A stretch of DNA of 64,000 bases from Warburgia ugandensis. Lineage: Eukaryota; Streptophyta; Magnoliopsida; Canellales; Canellaceae. The stretch lies in contig CP141139.1 in assembly GCA_035236585.1 (NCBI GenBank), positions 51,963,217-52,027,216 of the forward strand. Reading direction: 5' to 3'. Below, piece after piece: positions 1-15,100 of this stretch. The position numbers and the translations under genes are program-made. Under the pieces are notes generated by a model, which made no database searches, had not been told where the DNA came from, and worked only from the letters and a program-made list of their open reading frames with translations. Position 1 is the stretch's first letter. Each line of letters starts with the position of its first letter.

Positions 1-49
1 ATTTGCAGCCCATTTTCCTTTGAGAATTGTTTCTTTGATTTTTTTACAG

Positions 50-148
50 GATACTTCAGATGAATCACGTTGGCAATCTCTAAATAGAAGCCTGTACCGT
101 GTTTCATCTATGATGAATGGAAAAGATGATGCCATTCAAGAGATAGAG
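50..148 (+). CDS. ZRANB3: ZRANB3-like exon a (33 codons)
   Basis: The acceptor TTTTTACAG ends at 49 and the donor GTAGAA starts at 149. The exon is phase 0 at both ends and reads DTSDESRWQ... to ...IQEIE. It lies between the helicase core (off window) and the linker. It is the first exon in the window, so its upstream partner cannot be checked. Confidence 0.75.
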
Positions 149-3100
149 GTAGAAGCTTGTGCTGATTTTCCTTCAAGTTACTTGTCTTGTCAGCTTTAGG
201 TTGAAGTTGGTAAAGCTGCATTTGCTTTTCCTTAGCTAGATCAAAATCAATTCAAGTTGTCTGATCCCTTCCTTCATCACATTTGCTTCTTTCCATTTGA
301 ATTTTTGTGAATTGAAGAAAATATTCTGCTCATATTTCAAAATTCTTTTTTCTGAATGGCGTGTTTCAAGATGATATGCTTTGACTCAAAAGAGAATCTC
401 CAGTCTCAAGGTAGTGCCTGCCCTTGTACTTGGTTAGATTGTCATTGCCTTATTCTTAATTTTCTTGCCCAGAAAATGGTTCAATTGAGTGGAAGATTTG
501 TTTCTTTCAGATCCAATTCTTTGCAGTCATGTCCTTTTGCAAGAAGTTTCACTTTTTGGAGATTGAGGCATACTGACCTAACTAATATTTAGATTGGCTC
601 AGCTGGTGATTCCTACTCCTTAACTTGGCTTAGATCCTAACATTCAAATAAAGACTTGGTTTGTGTCCTAGAAAATAAATCCAGGCTTGTGCTATTCGTC
701 CAAGTTAGTATGAAAAACTGGTCATTAATTCTTGCGCAGGTTGGCTATGTCTTACCTTGGTAGTTCTTGATTTAGTACGAGTTATACATGTTGGATCCAA
801 TAGCTTATTGACACTTATTAGCTTATGATGATGTATAAAGCAACAACCACATCAGCCATTTATCTTTCTTTTCACATTGGCATTTATTAGTTTATGATGT
901 ATAAAGCAACAATAACATTGGCCATTTGTCTTTCATTTGTTTGGTACTTTGCTATCAGAAGGTTTTGCCTTATCCAAAATGGTAGGTTGCTTGCTGGAAG
1001 GGAATTTATAATTCAAAACTGGAGTTCATCCATGTTAAACTTAATTGGAAGAAAAGAGGATGTTGTGTTAGTTTAGAAAGACAAGATGGAAAAGTGAAGA
1101 ACAGTAGGAAAAGATTCTATTCCTGAATCCCTATTCATTGTAACTTTTGAGTTTGACAATTCTATTCCTGTGTCGCCATATAATCTTTGAGTCTGTCTAG
1201 ATAAGGGTGGAAATGTGTGAACCTCTACCACTCTTACTATTCTAGACAAACATGTCTCGTTAGTTTTAAATATTTTTCTGGGGACCATATCCTCTATCAA
1301 GTAATCATTTATTGTTCAATCTAAATGTATGATTACCTTGAAAATTATTCCATACTAATACAAGATTTGTGTGGTACTGGAATAACTTGAATGGGTAATT
1401 GTCTATGTTACTTGACTTTTTCTCCAATGCCTTATATGCAGTTTTGGCTGTTTATACTGGAATCACGGTTGTTCTAGTCCATTTTGAAACTGTGGTTATG
1501 TTGGGTTGACAGGTTGATGGAGTTTGTGATATGGATATAGAAAGTGGTTTTGCTCAGTATGCAAATTCAGAAAGCAATGGCATTGAAGATTTGGAAGTTG
1601 GAAATTCAGGTCCAAGTATTTCTCGTAGCCTTGATAAAAATGGGTTGATGAAAGATTCAACATGTAGCAAAAATTGCTTCTCAGAACAAGAGCAATCAAG
1701 TTCTCAGAAGAACACCATAAAAGTGCAGTCTGCTAGAATATGCAGTGAGACATTTGAAAAAGCTGAAGGGAATGTGAGTGAACAGATTGAAGCATGCTCA
1801 GTTATCTCAACCCAGTCAGATGCGCTCACTGAGGTAGACTTTTGAGATTAAATTGCTTCTTCTGGCTTCCTTCCTGTTAGCGTTTCACCTGTTATATCTT
1901 CTCATTTACAGTAATGAGTAAATTTTGTGTAAGATAAGAAAAAAGATAAGTATTTAATGTTTTCTTCTTTGTCGTTTTACATGTAAACTTCATTTTCACA
2001 GGTTGGGGAGGTACTTGTTCCAGAGAATGTCAAGGTTAGAGTTCTAGAAGACAGTGCTCCAGAATTCACAAAGATTGAAAATGCTGATATTGTCTCTATG
2101 TGTAAAGTCAATGTGTGCGAAGTCTTGGATGCAGAACAAATAATCTGCCAAGATTCTGTGAATTTGAGGACGCAGCCTGAAAAAATGAGCACTGCAATAT
2201 CTGTAGAAGTTGAGGATGGGTTCTGCAAACCAATAGAAACTGATGCAAATAGTTCCATGCAAGCAGATTCCCTTCGATTTGAGGTAGAACCTTTAGAGCT
2301 AAATTGTTTGAAAATGGTTCCTTGATGCTTTGTCAAATACGATACATGGTATTTAATCATAAAGAGGCTCTATTCTTCTCCCTATTCAATGGTAATAATT
2401 AATAGGACCATTTAGCAATAATGGTGAATAACTGAAGTTAGATTTCAGGTCGTGCGTGCCAATCAGTTTCATTACTTAACTGCAAGGTCTACAGCTCGCT
2501 AAAACCTTATCTAGCTAGTTTGCATGTCTTGTTCAATGCTCGAGTTGGATTGAAAGAATCGTTCCTTTCCTGATATTGTTGCATATACATGGTATGCCAA
2601 GTTGTGAAATATTCCCTCATCTTCCATAACACACATATACCTTTTAACAACTTTGTACTTGTTTTCCATACATATTTGAAGTGTTTAACCTGGTTGTTGT
2701 CACCATCCAATAGCAAAACCTTGAACATGTAGTAAGCAGCACCGAACAATTGAAAGAGAGGGAATAGTTTTTCACATACTGAATTCTCAAGACAACAAAT
2801 TTGCTCAAAGTGGTTGTCATGGTCTTAGGAGCTTTTTTGGTCAGGGTTTTGAATGATCATGTGCCTTTTGAATCGTCCAGTCGCTTTTGAATGGCCAAGT
2901 TTAGGAAAGTTATGTCTCATAGTGAACAGGTATTCTGTTTATACTTCTTCCGTCATTGGAAGCTAGACTGAGGTTGGGTCTCCTAATAACAAGTTAAAAC
3001 TCTCTTTCTGGTTGAAATTAGGCTAAATTTAATGAGTGGTTAAGATTTTATACTAAAATTTTGTTTCATATATAAGCTGCTCTTATCATTGTGAACAATG

Positions 3101-6100
3101 CTATTGTTCAAATCTTATTTACACGCTCTTTTCTTTGCTTCTAGTGCTGCAAAATAGGTTCTAGTAAGTGGTTCTTAGATTTTGTTGTCCTGAACTTTGC
3201 TTGAATGTCTTCAAATCTTCTGTATTATTTGACCTATGAACAAGTTTTGATCAATTTGCAGTTGTAGAGTATGTGTTCGATCCATTTGCAGTTGTAGAGA
3301 ATGTGCTGAAGTTCATTGAACCTTGCCAGATTGTAGTATTGTCTATGGGTGTCTTGAATTGCGATGGATCCAATGCATCTGGCTTGCCTCTAGTGCATTC
3401 TTGTTTCATTTTTTCAATTCATCCACAGTTCAGATCCAATTCCAATGACTGATAGGCAGTACAATTTGAGTCAGTGGATATGAAGACCCTTCAAAACTGT
3501 AGTTACAGGAAATTTCTCTACAGAGTAGAAAACTCATTTCCAAACTGAAACTAAATTGCTGCTAAGAATGGGGAAATGTAAGGGAATAATTAAGGAAAAC
3601 ACCAGAGAAACTCATGCGAAAATGTGAGAGACATGTTTAATATTTTACTGCAATTTTTCTAGCATTATTTCGTAGTATATTTGCAAATAGTTGTAATGTG
3701 CTCATGTTTCTGTCTCATTTCTCGAAAGAGGTTTCTGATGTGTTTCCTCAACATGTGTCCATTGTGTCACAAATGTTTTTAGGTGTGCTTGTCATAAGAT
3801 CTTTGATCACTTCCCAGTTTTCTGTTTCTTACCTTTTCTGCCACTTTTCCCACTTCTGTTTTCAAGTTTTGTTTCCCAAATTCATCATCCAACCTGGTAC
3901 TAGGTTCAGTACTAACCCTGATCTTCCTTAATTTTCCCTCTGCTTTGACTATCAGCACAAACATATGATCTGCTTTGGATATCTGCAATTGTTCCCTTTT
4001 TCTTTTTCCATGACAGCCTTGTTTTGCATATAAACCTCTATCCTGACTAGTATCAGTAAGATCTATATATTTCTGTGCACCATTCAAGTGCAAATGGTCG
4101 AGTCCAATCACTTTATACACATGGATTTCCAATTTAATATTTTTTGTCCTGAAAGGTTTTCTGCACCACTTATATGCTGCTTGAACATGGAATATTGACA
4201 ACCTTATCAATTTCTATTGAAAGTTTTAGAAAAAGTCACCAGAGACTTGCTAATACCATGATTAAACAATGGAAGAAAGAAGAACAAATGGTTGAACTTC
4301 CGGAAGATACTTTGATGCTGTCACTACTTTTGTTGCCATCAACAAAGTGGGTTGAACAAGAACTTCAAAAGGACAGCAATGATTTAGAGAATCTATCAGA
4401 AATGGGATAACATGGGACCTTTAAGCAAACTATCGTTTTAAGAATGGAAGTAACTGAAATCCAGCCCATTATTTTGCTCCACAATGAGCTGGTAATAGGT
4501 ATTTTTGAGGCTTCAAAAGTTTCTAAATGCCCGTGTATGTAACAATTTTCTTTCTGGAGTTTGCAATAAGTAAATTTACATTTTGTCATCCCTAACACAG
4601 ATATTTAGGTCAATATAATTTTGGATGGGTTGAAGTTGCACTAGGTCAAGCTGGTTTCAAGTGCCTCTGGAATCTGGGAGCACAGTTAAAACTTGACTCG
4701 AGAGTTATACAGCTCCATCGAAGTAAAGGGAATGAGTAGGATTATGAAAGTTACTGTGCGGGACTAGAAAAAGTAGACTCAAGAATTATCCTTCAGCTTC
4801 ATGGACGTATAGGAATAAGTTTTTACCTACTGAATCAATCAGTTACATAAGTATCAAAATTAGGAATTGAAAATTTCATGAGTGCTCTATTTTTTAACAT
4901 CTGGAGGCTACAACTTTTGTGGCTTTAGGAGTCCAATGACCTCCAAGATTGTCAAACTGTGTCAGATGTTATTCAATTGGCCACAGAAGTGGTTTGGTTG
5001 AATCAAAGACACAATAAGCCATATCACCAACCATAGTCGTTTGTGGTCATGGCCCTACTGTATAAGGTTTACAGCCCACTCAATTAAGCTCATGAACAGC
5101 CTAGTCAAGCAGGGAAACTGATGGTGGATGACCTATTCTACGGCCCTGAGCAACTGCCTTTGCCCTTGATTAGTTTCATGGTCAAAGAACGGGATCAGAT
5201 ATGATGCCATAGTGCTATTTCAAGAATGCAGTCAATGATGGGGGTATACTGGTCATGAAGAACATTGAATGGGGTATCTCATGAATGGTTTTTTAACCAT
5301 TCAGGTCCATGGCAGTTGGATGGTTAAGACTTAGGATTGAACAATTCCATCAAGCAGATACAGGTCCATCATAAGGAGATCTGAGACAGTTAGCCAATCA
5401 GCTATTGATCAAAGTTAATTGTTCTTTGCTTATTGTCTGATATTATAAAGCATAACTTCATTGTCATGGTTAGCAGGAAGAATAATCTCATTCATGATAG
5501 CAGGTTGTATTGAGGAATTTTGTGAAAATTGTTATATCAGTAGTTTGAAAAAATCTGGGACTGCTTCTCTCCTAATCCATACTTCTTTATTATATTTTCT
5601 AGCCATATCTCCACCTGAAATATTGAGAGTAACAGCGGATCAGTTTTCTGTCATCCAGTGTTTTAAGGGTTTATCAATACTAGGTGCTTTATTTACTTTG
5701 CAGGTAAGCCAATATACTGGCCGAGTTCACCTTTATGCTTGCGTTCCAGGAATGGACTCAAGACCAAGACCATTGTTTGAGAATTTCCGACAGGAGGAAT
5801 TGGAGTCGATGATTCTTTCTTGCACTGATACAAACAGGGAAAGAGCTTCAAAAGTCATCAAGGAGAGTCCAGCACACTGGAGTGCTTGTTTGGCATTCAT
5901 CAAGGAGTGGAATGATCTAAGACCCATTGATTGCAGCAAATTACTTGGGAAGCCTTTGCAACTTCCTTTGAGCCTGGAGCTGTGCTATTTGAAGGAAACC
6001 ATAAATCATGGATCAGGGGTATGTATGCTATGGAAATCACTGACTAGTTGTTCAGTCTACAGGTTGGATGTCATCCAACTTAGTTAACCATACAAATCAT

Positions 6101-9100
6101 TATATCTGTGGTGTTTATGCCATAAAAAATGCAATGTGACTAATGATTTGTGAACATTTCACTGAGCATAATTTTAAGAGTACAATACAAGCCTGAAAGG
6201 ATTGTGGTTAGCAGAATTGCTATATCAAAATTTATTGTTTCTAGAAATAGACCTAGGTATTCTTTGAACTTGTCAGTTAATATGATGTTAGCTGAAACCT
6301 TTTTTAATCACTACAATGGTTAATGCATTAAGATCCAATATTCACCTATTTTTTATTGGAATCAAAGTTGCCTTTGTTCTCAAACCATCACTGAATACTG
6401 CTGAATTGTCATATCTGTCATTCCCTTTCTGCCTAGATGGGACCTCATACCCACCTGATACCACCAAACACTTCCTCTAGATGTACAGGTAAACACTTCC
6501 CTGCTGCCTGTATTAATCTGGCTGCCATGAGAGCAAACACATTGACCAGACATTGATCAGGCAGCAAGGTAGCCATGGAGCATGAAGAGTTTTGCTATTT
6601 TCCATGGCTCTAACTTCCAATTAACTGCTTGTAGGATGAGTACCTAATCATTTTACCTTGACAGGGGCTGCTGAAAGGTGGAAGCAAACGCCGTTTGACA
6701 CCTTTGGGTGATATAAGCAATCCCTTACCATCAAATGCTATCTGGAAAAAGATCTATCTTTGCAGTGGTTATGCAAAGAAAGAGAAAGAATACTCTCAGG
6801 CTTGGACCATGAAAGACGAACCACTCTGTAAACTTTGTCAAAAGCCCTGCAGGTAACTCCCTGCGTAATGATATTTCTCACTTTTTGCTTTACTTTACAT
6901 CTAACTACACTTTAAACAATTGACAGTGGCAAGCTTGCCAAGGCTCCTGAATTCTTTGAGGATCTATTCTGTAACTTGAGCTGCTATGATGAATATCGGA
7001 TAAGAACTAGTCGAATGTCACTGCGTGAGGTTGTGAACAATATATTACAGTAATTTCTGGTCGAAAGTTGGACCTCATGTCATCCAGATTTTCTGCACCA
7101 TCTAGTTATTTATTGATGCTTATTTACTTCAGACAATCTGTTCAGAGCTACTATATAAAACTTCTCTAACACTGTTCGACCTCCAGGCGCTTTTCCAAAT
7201 AGAATATGGTGTTTGTACCCAGTGCAAATTAGACTGCCACAAACTTGTACAGTGCATAAAACCCTTATCTGTTGCAAGGAGACGGGAGCACATTGAAAGA
7301 GAAGCACCAAGGGTGGCAAACCACAAGAACTTGTAAGCATCTCCCTTACATTATGTGTTTCATAACTCGTAAATGGATTCTGAATTGACAGAGCAACTTC
7401 CATTTCTTTTTGCAACTTGATGGTGCAGAATGCAGAAATGCCTGATATTTATGTATTTATTAGAAGATTTGTTGTTCGGTATAGCACTCCTATCTGTCAT
7501 GGTTGTGTTCTTTTAAGGTTTTCAGTTAAAAATATTCTATGTGGTTCTCTTACATTCAATTGGCTGCTCAAAGGGCTTGGATTCTATGTGAGAAATTGGT
7601 TTTGTAACTTAATTTAGACAAAGCTGGAGTTCCTTCAAGTGTCAATACATGCACAATTGCATTTCTGTTTACAGACATTGGATATAGAAGTGACATTCGT
7701 GCAGCTTTGTTACTTTTATTCTTGACGTTAGCACTAAACATGGTTTGTGTTTTGACTCACACTGCTGTCAAAATCATATGAAAGAAAATTTGCCAAAAGT
7801 AAAACCTAGTCAACTTTAGAGAGTCTATACTGGTTTTTGGTTTTGACTTCTGTGAGTTTGATTAATTTGGGATGGCCTATAATTGATCTTTCTGGGCAAG
7901 TCAATGATTTTAGCTTTGCTAGAGGAGTGTTGAAACAGTTGACTATGGAATCATACTGTTTTGTTAGATACAGGGTACATGAATTATATAGTTCTCTCAC
8001 TATCGCAAGTCTGGATTTACTGAACATTAGTGGTTTAAATTGGTTTAATCTAATGGTTTCTTGGTAAAGTGAAATTTCTGCTAATAGTACCTTCAGTCCT
8101 ACTTACTACCTCTACTGCAGCTTTTGAATGTTTGGAAATGACCTGTGGCAGGGAATTGCCAGATTCTAACATCCCATGCAATGGTTTCTTGGTAAAGTGA
8201 AATTTCTGCTAATGTCATTCCGTTGTTATGGGTGCAAGACTGCTCGATTTGTTTTTTCATTTTTTTCTGTAGACAATTACAATTTGCTATAGTCTCTAAG
8301 TTTTAGCTGCTCAACATTAAGGTTCTATATGGAAGCAGAATATTGCATTCAGAAGATGTCATCAGGGATCGGCTACACGAATCTTGTTCTTCCATTCCCC
8401 TCTATCAAGTGTCATGGCTTTATTTAGTCCAAATGTTTTAAAATCTTTTCTCACTACTTTTATCCACATCCTTTAAGGCCTTTCCCTTGTCCTTTTAGAG
8501 CCTTCGACTTGGATCTACTCACTCCTAACTAGTGTCATTTTTGGTCTTTGTTGGACATGTCCAAACCATTTAATTCTATCCTCCCCAGTTTGTTACTTGT
8601 TGATGCTACTCATAAGTTTCCTCAAATGTTTTTATTTCCAATTCTATTCTTTCTTGTCTTGCCACTCATCCATCTGACATCCTCATTTTGGCTATGCTCA
8701 TCTTATTTACATGTTGTTCCTTAATTGCCCAGCACTCCGACCCATAGAGCATGGTCGACCTTACAACCATCCTATAGAATTTTCCTTTCAGTTTGAGTGG
8801 CAACCTCTGATCACACAAAACTCCAGAGGCACAACTCTATTTGTTCCAACATACTTGGATTCTTTGGCTAACATGCCCATCAATCTTTCCGCTCTCATGA
8901 ATTATCGATTCCAAGTATTGAAAGTGGTCTTTTTGGGGCACTTCATGGTTATCAATCTTTATCAGTGCTTCACTCCCACTCCGCTCCTTGCTAAAATTGC
9001 ATTCCATGAACTCTGTCTTAGTTTAGCTAATTTTAGATCCTTTAGTCTCTATATTTTCTCTCCACCATTTTAGCTTTGTGTTTACGCCATCCCTGGTCTT

Positions 9101-12100
9101 GTCAAACAAAACTGTGTCATTTGCAAATAACATGCACCATTGAATCTCCTCGTGCAATTGTTTTGTTAAATCATCCATAATCAATGTGGAAAGATATGAG
9201 CTCAATGTTGATCCTTGGTGCAATCCTCTTGTGGTAGGGAAATCATCGGTCTCTCCACTAGTGGTCCTAACATTTATTATCGCTGCCTTATACATATCCT
9301 TAGTTATAATATGCCCTTGTAAAACCCTTTTCTTGCCCAACACCCACTATATCAAATCTCTAGGGACCCTATCATAGGCTTTTCCGAAGTTAATAAAGAC
9401 TATCGAGGTCCTTCCTCCTCTCCCTATACTTCTCTATCAATTGTCTAAGTACGAAAATAGATTTAATGGTAAACCTCTCAAGTATGAAACCAAATTGGTT
9501 TTCTAATACACTTATCTCATGGCTTAGCTTTTTCTCAATCACACTTTTCGAAAGTTTCATTTGTATGGCTCATAAGTTTGATCTTATGATAATTAGTGCA
9601 ACTTTGTACGTCTTCGCTATTCTTATGAGTTGGTAAGATAGAGCTTTTCCTCCATTTATAAAACATTTTCTTCAATTTTATAATCTTTTTAAACAACTTT
9701 GTCAACCAAACTACTCCAATATCTCCTATATAGTTCCAAACCTCCATTACTATACCATAGGTCCCGAAGGCCTCTTTCACTTCAGGTGTTCTGATCCTAC
9801 AGTCATATCTATGCAATCCAGCATTATTTAGGTTTATGGTTCTTTCAATTGGGATAAGGTCTTGATGATGGTGGTGGTGGTCTTTCAATCTCTATATGAT
9901 GTAGGACATCTTCCAAAATGGCCTACCTATCAAAATCAATTTAAAGGGCAGACCTGGTGCACGAAGCTCCCTCATATGCAGGGTCTGGGGAAGGGGCGGA
10001 CCACAAGGGTCAATAGTACACAGCCTTACTTTGCATTTTGCAATAGGCTGCTTCCACGCCTTGAACCTGTATCAGAATCAATTTAAATAAAAAAAATTAA
10101 ACTATCACCAGTACTTTGACATGCAGAAAAGTAGCTTTAATAAGCATGAATGGCTTATAAGGAAGTACAGGATCTTTAGATCATCCCAGATCTCTACTGA
10201 TTAAACTTCAATATAGATTGTCCCTCCTGATTAACCTTTGAATCTAGGGTCTCTAGGAATTTAATGCAGGATAATAATTAAAAATTATTACTAACATAAT
10301 CATGTAACTGCACACTGCATAGAAATCATCTGAAAAGTGATAAAGTAGAAAAAATACTAAATGATAGGTCAGGTTGAAACAATATTACCTTGGCCTCATA
10401 CCAAACGTGGCTTCACACCCACGGGAAGGAAACTAGAATAAGGAATCTACCAAGTCTAATGAAATTCTACGTTCATTATTCCTCCAAAAAAACTTTGTAC
10501 AGGGGACGGCTTCTACTTAAGTCACAACACACTAATAAACCCAATACCTTAGTGGTAAATATCCAAACTAGAAGAAAAAACTAAACTATAACATAACATT
10601 AAAAAAAAAGAAAAAAAAAAGTGTCATGGTCCCCATGACTATACTCTTAGGACAATTGTCATTTCACAATTTTTGAAAGTAACTTTCCCACCTTTGATTG
10701 ATTTTTTCATTTTTGATTAGTACCCTTTGGTCATCACTTTTAATGCATTTAATGCGGTCTTCATACTTACTATTTTGTTCTCTTATTTTTGCAAGTAGGC
10801 ACATCTTTTTCACCTTCTCATGACCTTAATATATTATAGAGTTCATCATCTTACTATTCTGTTCTCTTATTTTTGCAAGTATGCACATGTTTTTCACCTT
10901 CTCATGACCTTAATATATTATAAAGATAATCATATGCCTTGAGTTTAGCCTCACTACTCACTCAATAACCTTTTTAGCATTCTTATATTGTCAAAGTTTT
11001 AGTTTTATAGTCTTCTACCAAGCTTTAAGCACACCCGTTTATCTTCAATAACTTTTTGCACTTTTTTACTCCACTACCAAGTTCACTTTAGTGGTTTCTT
11101 TTACCTTTAGATACTGTTAGAACATCTTTTTCTCCTTTCTTGATGGATTCGTCTATATTAGTCTACATGGTGTTTACTTCTGTTTCATTGTTCCACTTTT
11201 CTTCTACCATCAACTTGTTTGTGAATGATATTATCTTCTCTAATTTTTAAAGTTTCACCACTTAGTTTTTGGACACTTCATCATAATCATCATCATTGTC
11301 ATCAAGACCTTATCCCAATTAAGGGTCGAACATAAAATTTTGTTCTTCCATTCCCGTCTATTAAGGATAATGTTTTCAAAGTTTGTAAAATCTTTTCTCA
11401 CAACTTCTATTCTCGTTCTTTTGAGCCTTCCCCTTGCCCTTTTAGAACCTTTGACTTGGATTGCCTTAATCCTTTTAACTGATGCCGCTTCCAATCTTCG
11501 TTGGATATGTCCAAACCATCCATTTCTAATTCTATTATTTCTTGTCTTGCCACCCATCTATCTCAATATCCTTATTTTGGGTACGATCATCCTATGTACA
11601 TGTTGTTCCTTAACCGCCTAATACTCTGATCCCTAATAGCCATCCTATAGAATTTTCGTTTTAGTTTGGGTGGCACCCGCTGATTGCACAAAACTCCGAA
11701 GGCCCATCTCCATTTGTCCAACCCACTAGGATTCTCTTGGTAGCCTCCCTCATTCTCTCTTTGCTCTCATGAATTATCGATCCCAAGTATTGAAAGTAGT
11801 CATTTAGGGGGATTTCTTGCTTATCAGTCTTTATTGGTGCTCCACACTACTCCTTTCCCTGTTAAAATTGCATTCCATATACTCTGTCTTAGTTTGATTG
11901 ACCTTTAGTCATGGGTTCGATGCATGGAAGTAGCCTGTTGCAAAATGCAAGCTAAGGCTGTGTACTATTGACCCTTATGGTCTGCCCCTTCCCTGGATCC
12001 TGCATATGCAGGAGCTTCATGCACCAGGCTCCCCCTTTCTTATACTTTGTCTTAGTTCATCAAATTTTAAATCATTTAGATTCTAATGCATCTCTCCATA

Positions 12101-15100
12101 ACTCTATCTTTGTGTTTATGTCCTTCCATGTCTTATCAATCAAAGCTATATCATCGCCAAATAACATGCACCATGCAATCTTGTAGTGATAGGAAAATCA
12201 CTTGTCTCTTTACTAGTGGTCATAACATTTGTTAGTGCTCTATCATAAATATCCTTAATTGTGTCTATATACTCCTGTGAAACCCCTTTCTCCCTCAACA
12301 CCCACCAAATTAACTCTTTGGGAACCCTATCATAAGCCTTTTCTAAGTCAATAAAGACAATGTGGAGGTCCTTTCTCCTCTTTCTATATTCCTCTATCAA
12401 TTGTCTAAGCTGAAAAATAGTTGCGATGGTAGACCTCTCAGGCATGAAACCAAATTGGTTCTCTGATACACTTGTCTAATGTCATAACCTCTTCTCAATC
12501 ACTCTTTCAAAAAGTTTCATGGTATAACTCATAAGTTTGATCGCACGATAATTAGTGCAACTCTGTATGTCTCCTTTATTCTTATAAATTAGTACAATTG
12601 AGCTTTCCTTCATTCATCTGGCATTTTCTTTGATTTTACAATCTTGTTGAACAACTTTGTCAGCCAAACTACTCCAATATCTCTCATATACTTCCAAACC
12701 TCTATTGATATACCATCGGGGCTCAGGGTCTTTTCTTGTTCATCTTTTTCAAGGATTCTTTCACTTCAAGTATTCTAATCCTACTGTTGTATCCATAATG
12801 TCCAATGTTATTTGGGTTTATGGTACCTTCAATCCTTATATTCTTAGGTCAATCCCACCTTTGTTTGATCTCATCATCTTTGATTGGTACCTTTTGGTTA
12901 TCACTTTTAATGCACTTAATGTCGTCTAAGTCCTTACCCTTCTGTTCTTTTTATTTTTGCAAGTTTAAACACCTTTCTCACCTTCTCTTAATCCTAATCT
13001 ATTATAGGGATCATCATATCCTTGAGTTTAGCCTCACTATTCTCTTAGCAACCTTTTTAGCATTCTTATATTGCTCAAAGTTATCATCGATTTCTAGTCC
13101 TCTACCATGCTTTAAAACACACCCTTTTTCTTTAATTACTTTTTGCACTTTTTCACTCCACCACCAATTTTCCTTTCCTGGACGCCTTTTACCTTTAGAT
13201 ACTTCTTGACATCTTTTTCCGCTTTGCTAAGGGACTTGGCCATATTAGTCCACATGGTATTTACTTATGTTTCATTATTCCATTTTCCTTCTACTATTAA
13301 CTTGTTTGTGAATGATGTTATCTTCTCCCCCTTTTAAGTTCCACTACTTAGTTTTTGGACACTTATTAAGTTAATTTCCTTTCTTCCATCTTTTAGTGTG
13401 TGTGTGTGTGTGTGTCCATTAACCTATGTTGTGAGGTTAAACTCTCATCAAGTATCATCTTACAATCCTTATACATTGATTTTTAGATATTCCTAAGTAG
13501 AAAAAAGTCTATTTGGCTTTTATATGGTCTACTTTTAAAGGTTATTAAGTGTTCATCCCCCTTTTTAAAGAATGTGTTTCTTAGAGCTAGATTCTATGCC
13601 AAAGCAAAATAGAGCGTAGCTTCCCCCATCTAATTTCTTTCTTTAGTACTATATCCTCCATGTACCCTATCATAGCCTTCCTTTTCTTTTCCTACAAGAC
13701 CATTAAGTATGCTCCTATAAATATCCCCTCTATGTTGGGCATTTCTTGCATGACTTCATCTGTATCTTCCCATAACTTTCTCCTGATTCTATCTTCTAAC
13801 CCTACTTGTGATGCGTATGCACTTATAACGTTTAAGATCTTCTCTCTTAGAGAAAGTTTTATTAGCATAATTCTGTCACTAGTTCTTTTAACGTCTACAA
13901 CTTTACTCTTTAATTTTTTATCCATTACTATCCCACGTATCTTATTCTCTTAAGCTAGCCCAATTCCCTATGCACTTCTTGACCCCCATGACATGAACCC
14001 ATGCCTACTTTCCATTGTACTTTGGTTTTAATGCATCACATCAGCCCTTGCCGATTTTCCACTATGCCCAGGATCCAATGCAGCGTGTCACTTCTAGGAG
14101 AATGCCCTAGCCGCCTTTGCCCATTTTCCACTACACCCAAGATTTGATGCAGTGCGTTGCTTATGAGGAATGCTCTAGCCTGAGAGAATGTCAATGATCG
14201 ATTTATGACGGAATTTGCTATGTCAATTTACTTATATTCCATGCAGCAATACGAATCTTATTCTTTCGAGCTAGTCTCTTTACCTGCGCACATCTAGGAT
14301 GGCATGGGAACCCTTGCCTACTTCCCTCTACACCTCAGATCTAAGGCAACACGTGGGAACGCCTACAAGGGAATCCCTTAACAGTCCTTGCCCATTTTCC
14401 ACTACGCATGGGATTCGATGCAGCGCGCTGCCTACAAGGGAATCCCTTAGCGGCCCTTGCTCATTTCTCACTGTATCTGGGCTTCAATGCAGCGTATTGC
14501 TTACAGGAAATGCCCTAGCTTGGGAGAATGTCTTAGTCTCTGCATTCATGTTACGGAATTTGCCAAAAGGTTTTACATAGGCTGGCAACTTGACGCAACC
14601 CTACTCCTTTGTTTGGCTTGGGACCGGCCACAAGATCTCAAAACTATACAGACGGAGTTATTCAGCAGGTGTAATATGTTTCTATTTGCATGACCTAAAT
14701 ATTTTCTTAAAATTCTTAAAACTTCCAGCTCATTTATAGTTTTTATGATTGAATCCAGAAGTCCCATTAAACAGGCTTTGCTGGATTAACACTGCTTATA
14801 AATGTCATGTCTCTCCCTAACTATATATATCAGTTTAGAATCCCTAGATATAGTCCATGCAGACATGGATGTGCATGTAAATGTGTGTGTCCTCAGGTTA
14901 GGATGATGGTGCATCTGTGCTGCTGTCACACATCCTGAAATACTGAACTCCTGACATAAGGGACAAAGTGAAACTTTGGCGCATAGCTCAGTTGGAACAT
15001 GCGGGTGCTCTATTTTGCTTCAGATGGTCTAACATAGAATAACTTCACATTAACTTTACCATCTTGTTTCAAAATTTTAGTTAATTAATTAATAAAAGTT

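Noticed and set aside
4174..4410. Open frame of 78 codons in the 3.4-kb intron as a possible extra exon
   Set aside because: Exons c and d join in phase directly into the conserved FE-VSQ-TGR motif. I recognise no domain in this frame.
14978..14996. tRNA-like start GGCGCATAGCTCAGTTGGA
   Set aside because: It matches a tRNA 5' end and A box, but no B box, anticodon stem or 3' half follows. At most a decayed tRNA or SINE fragment.
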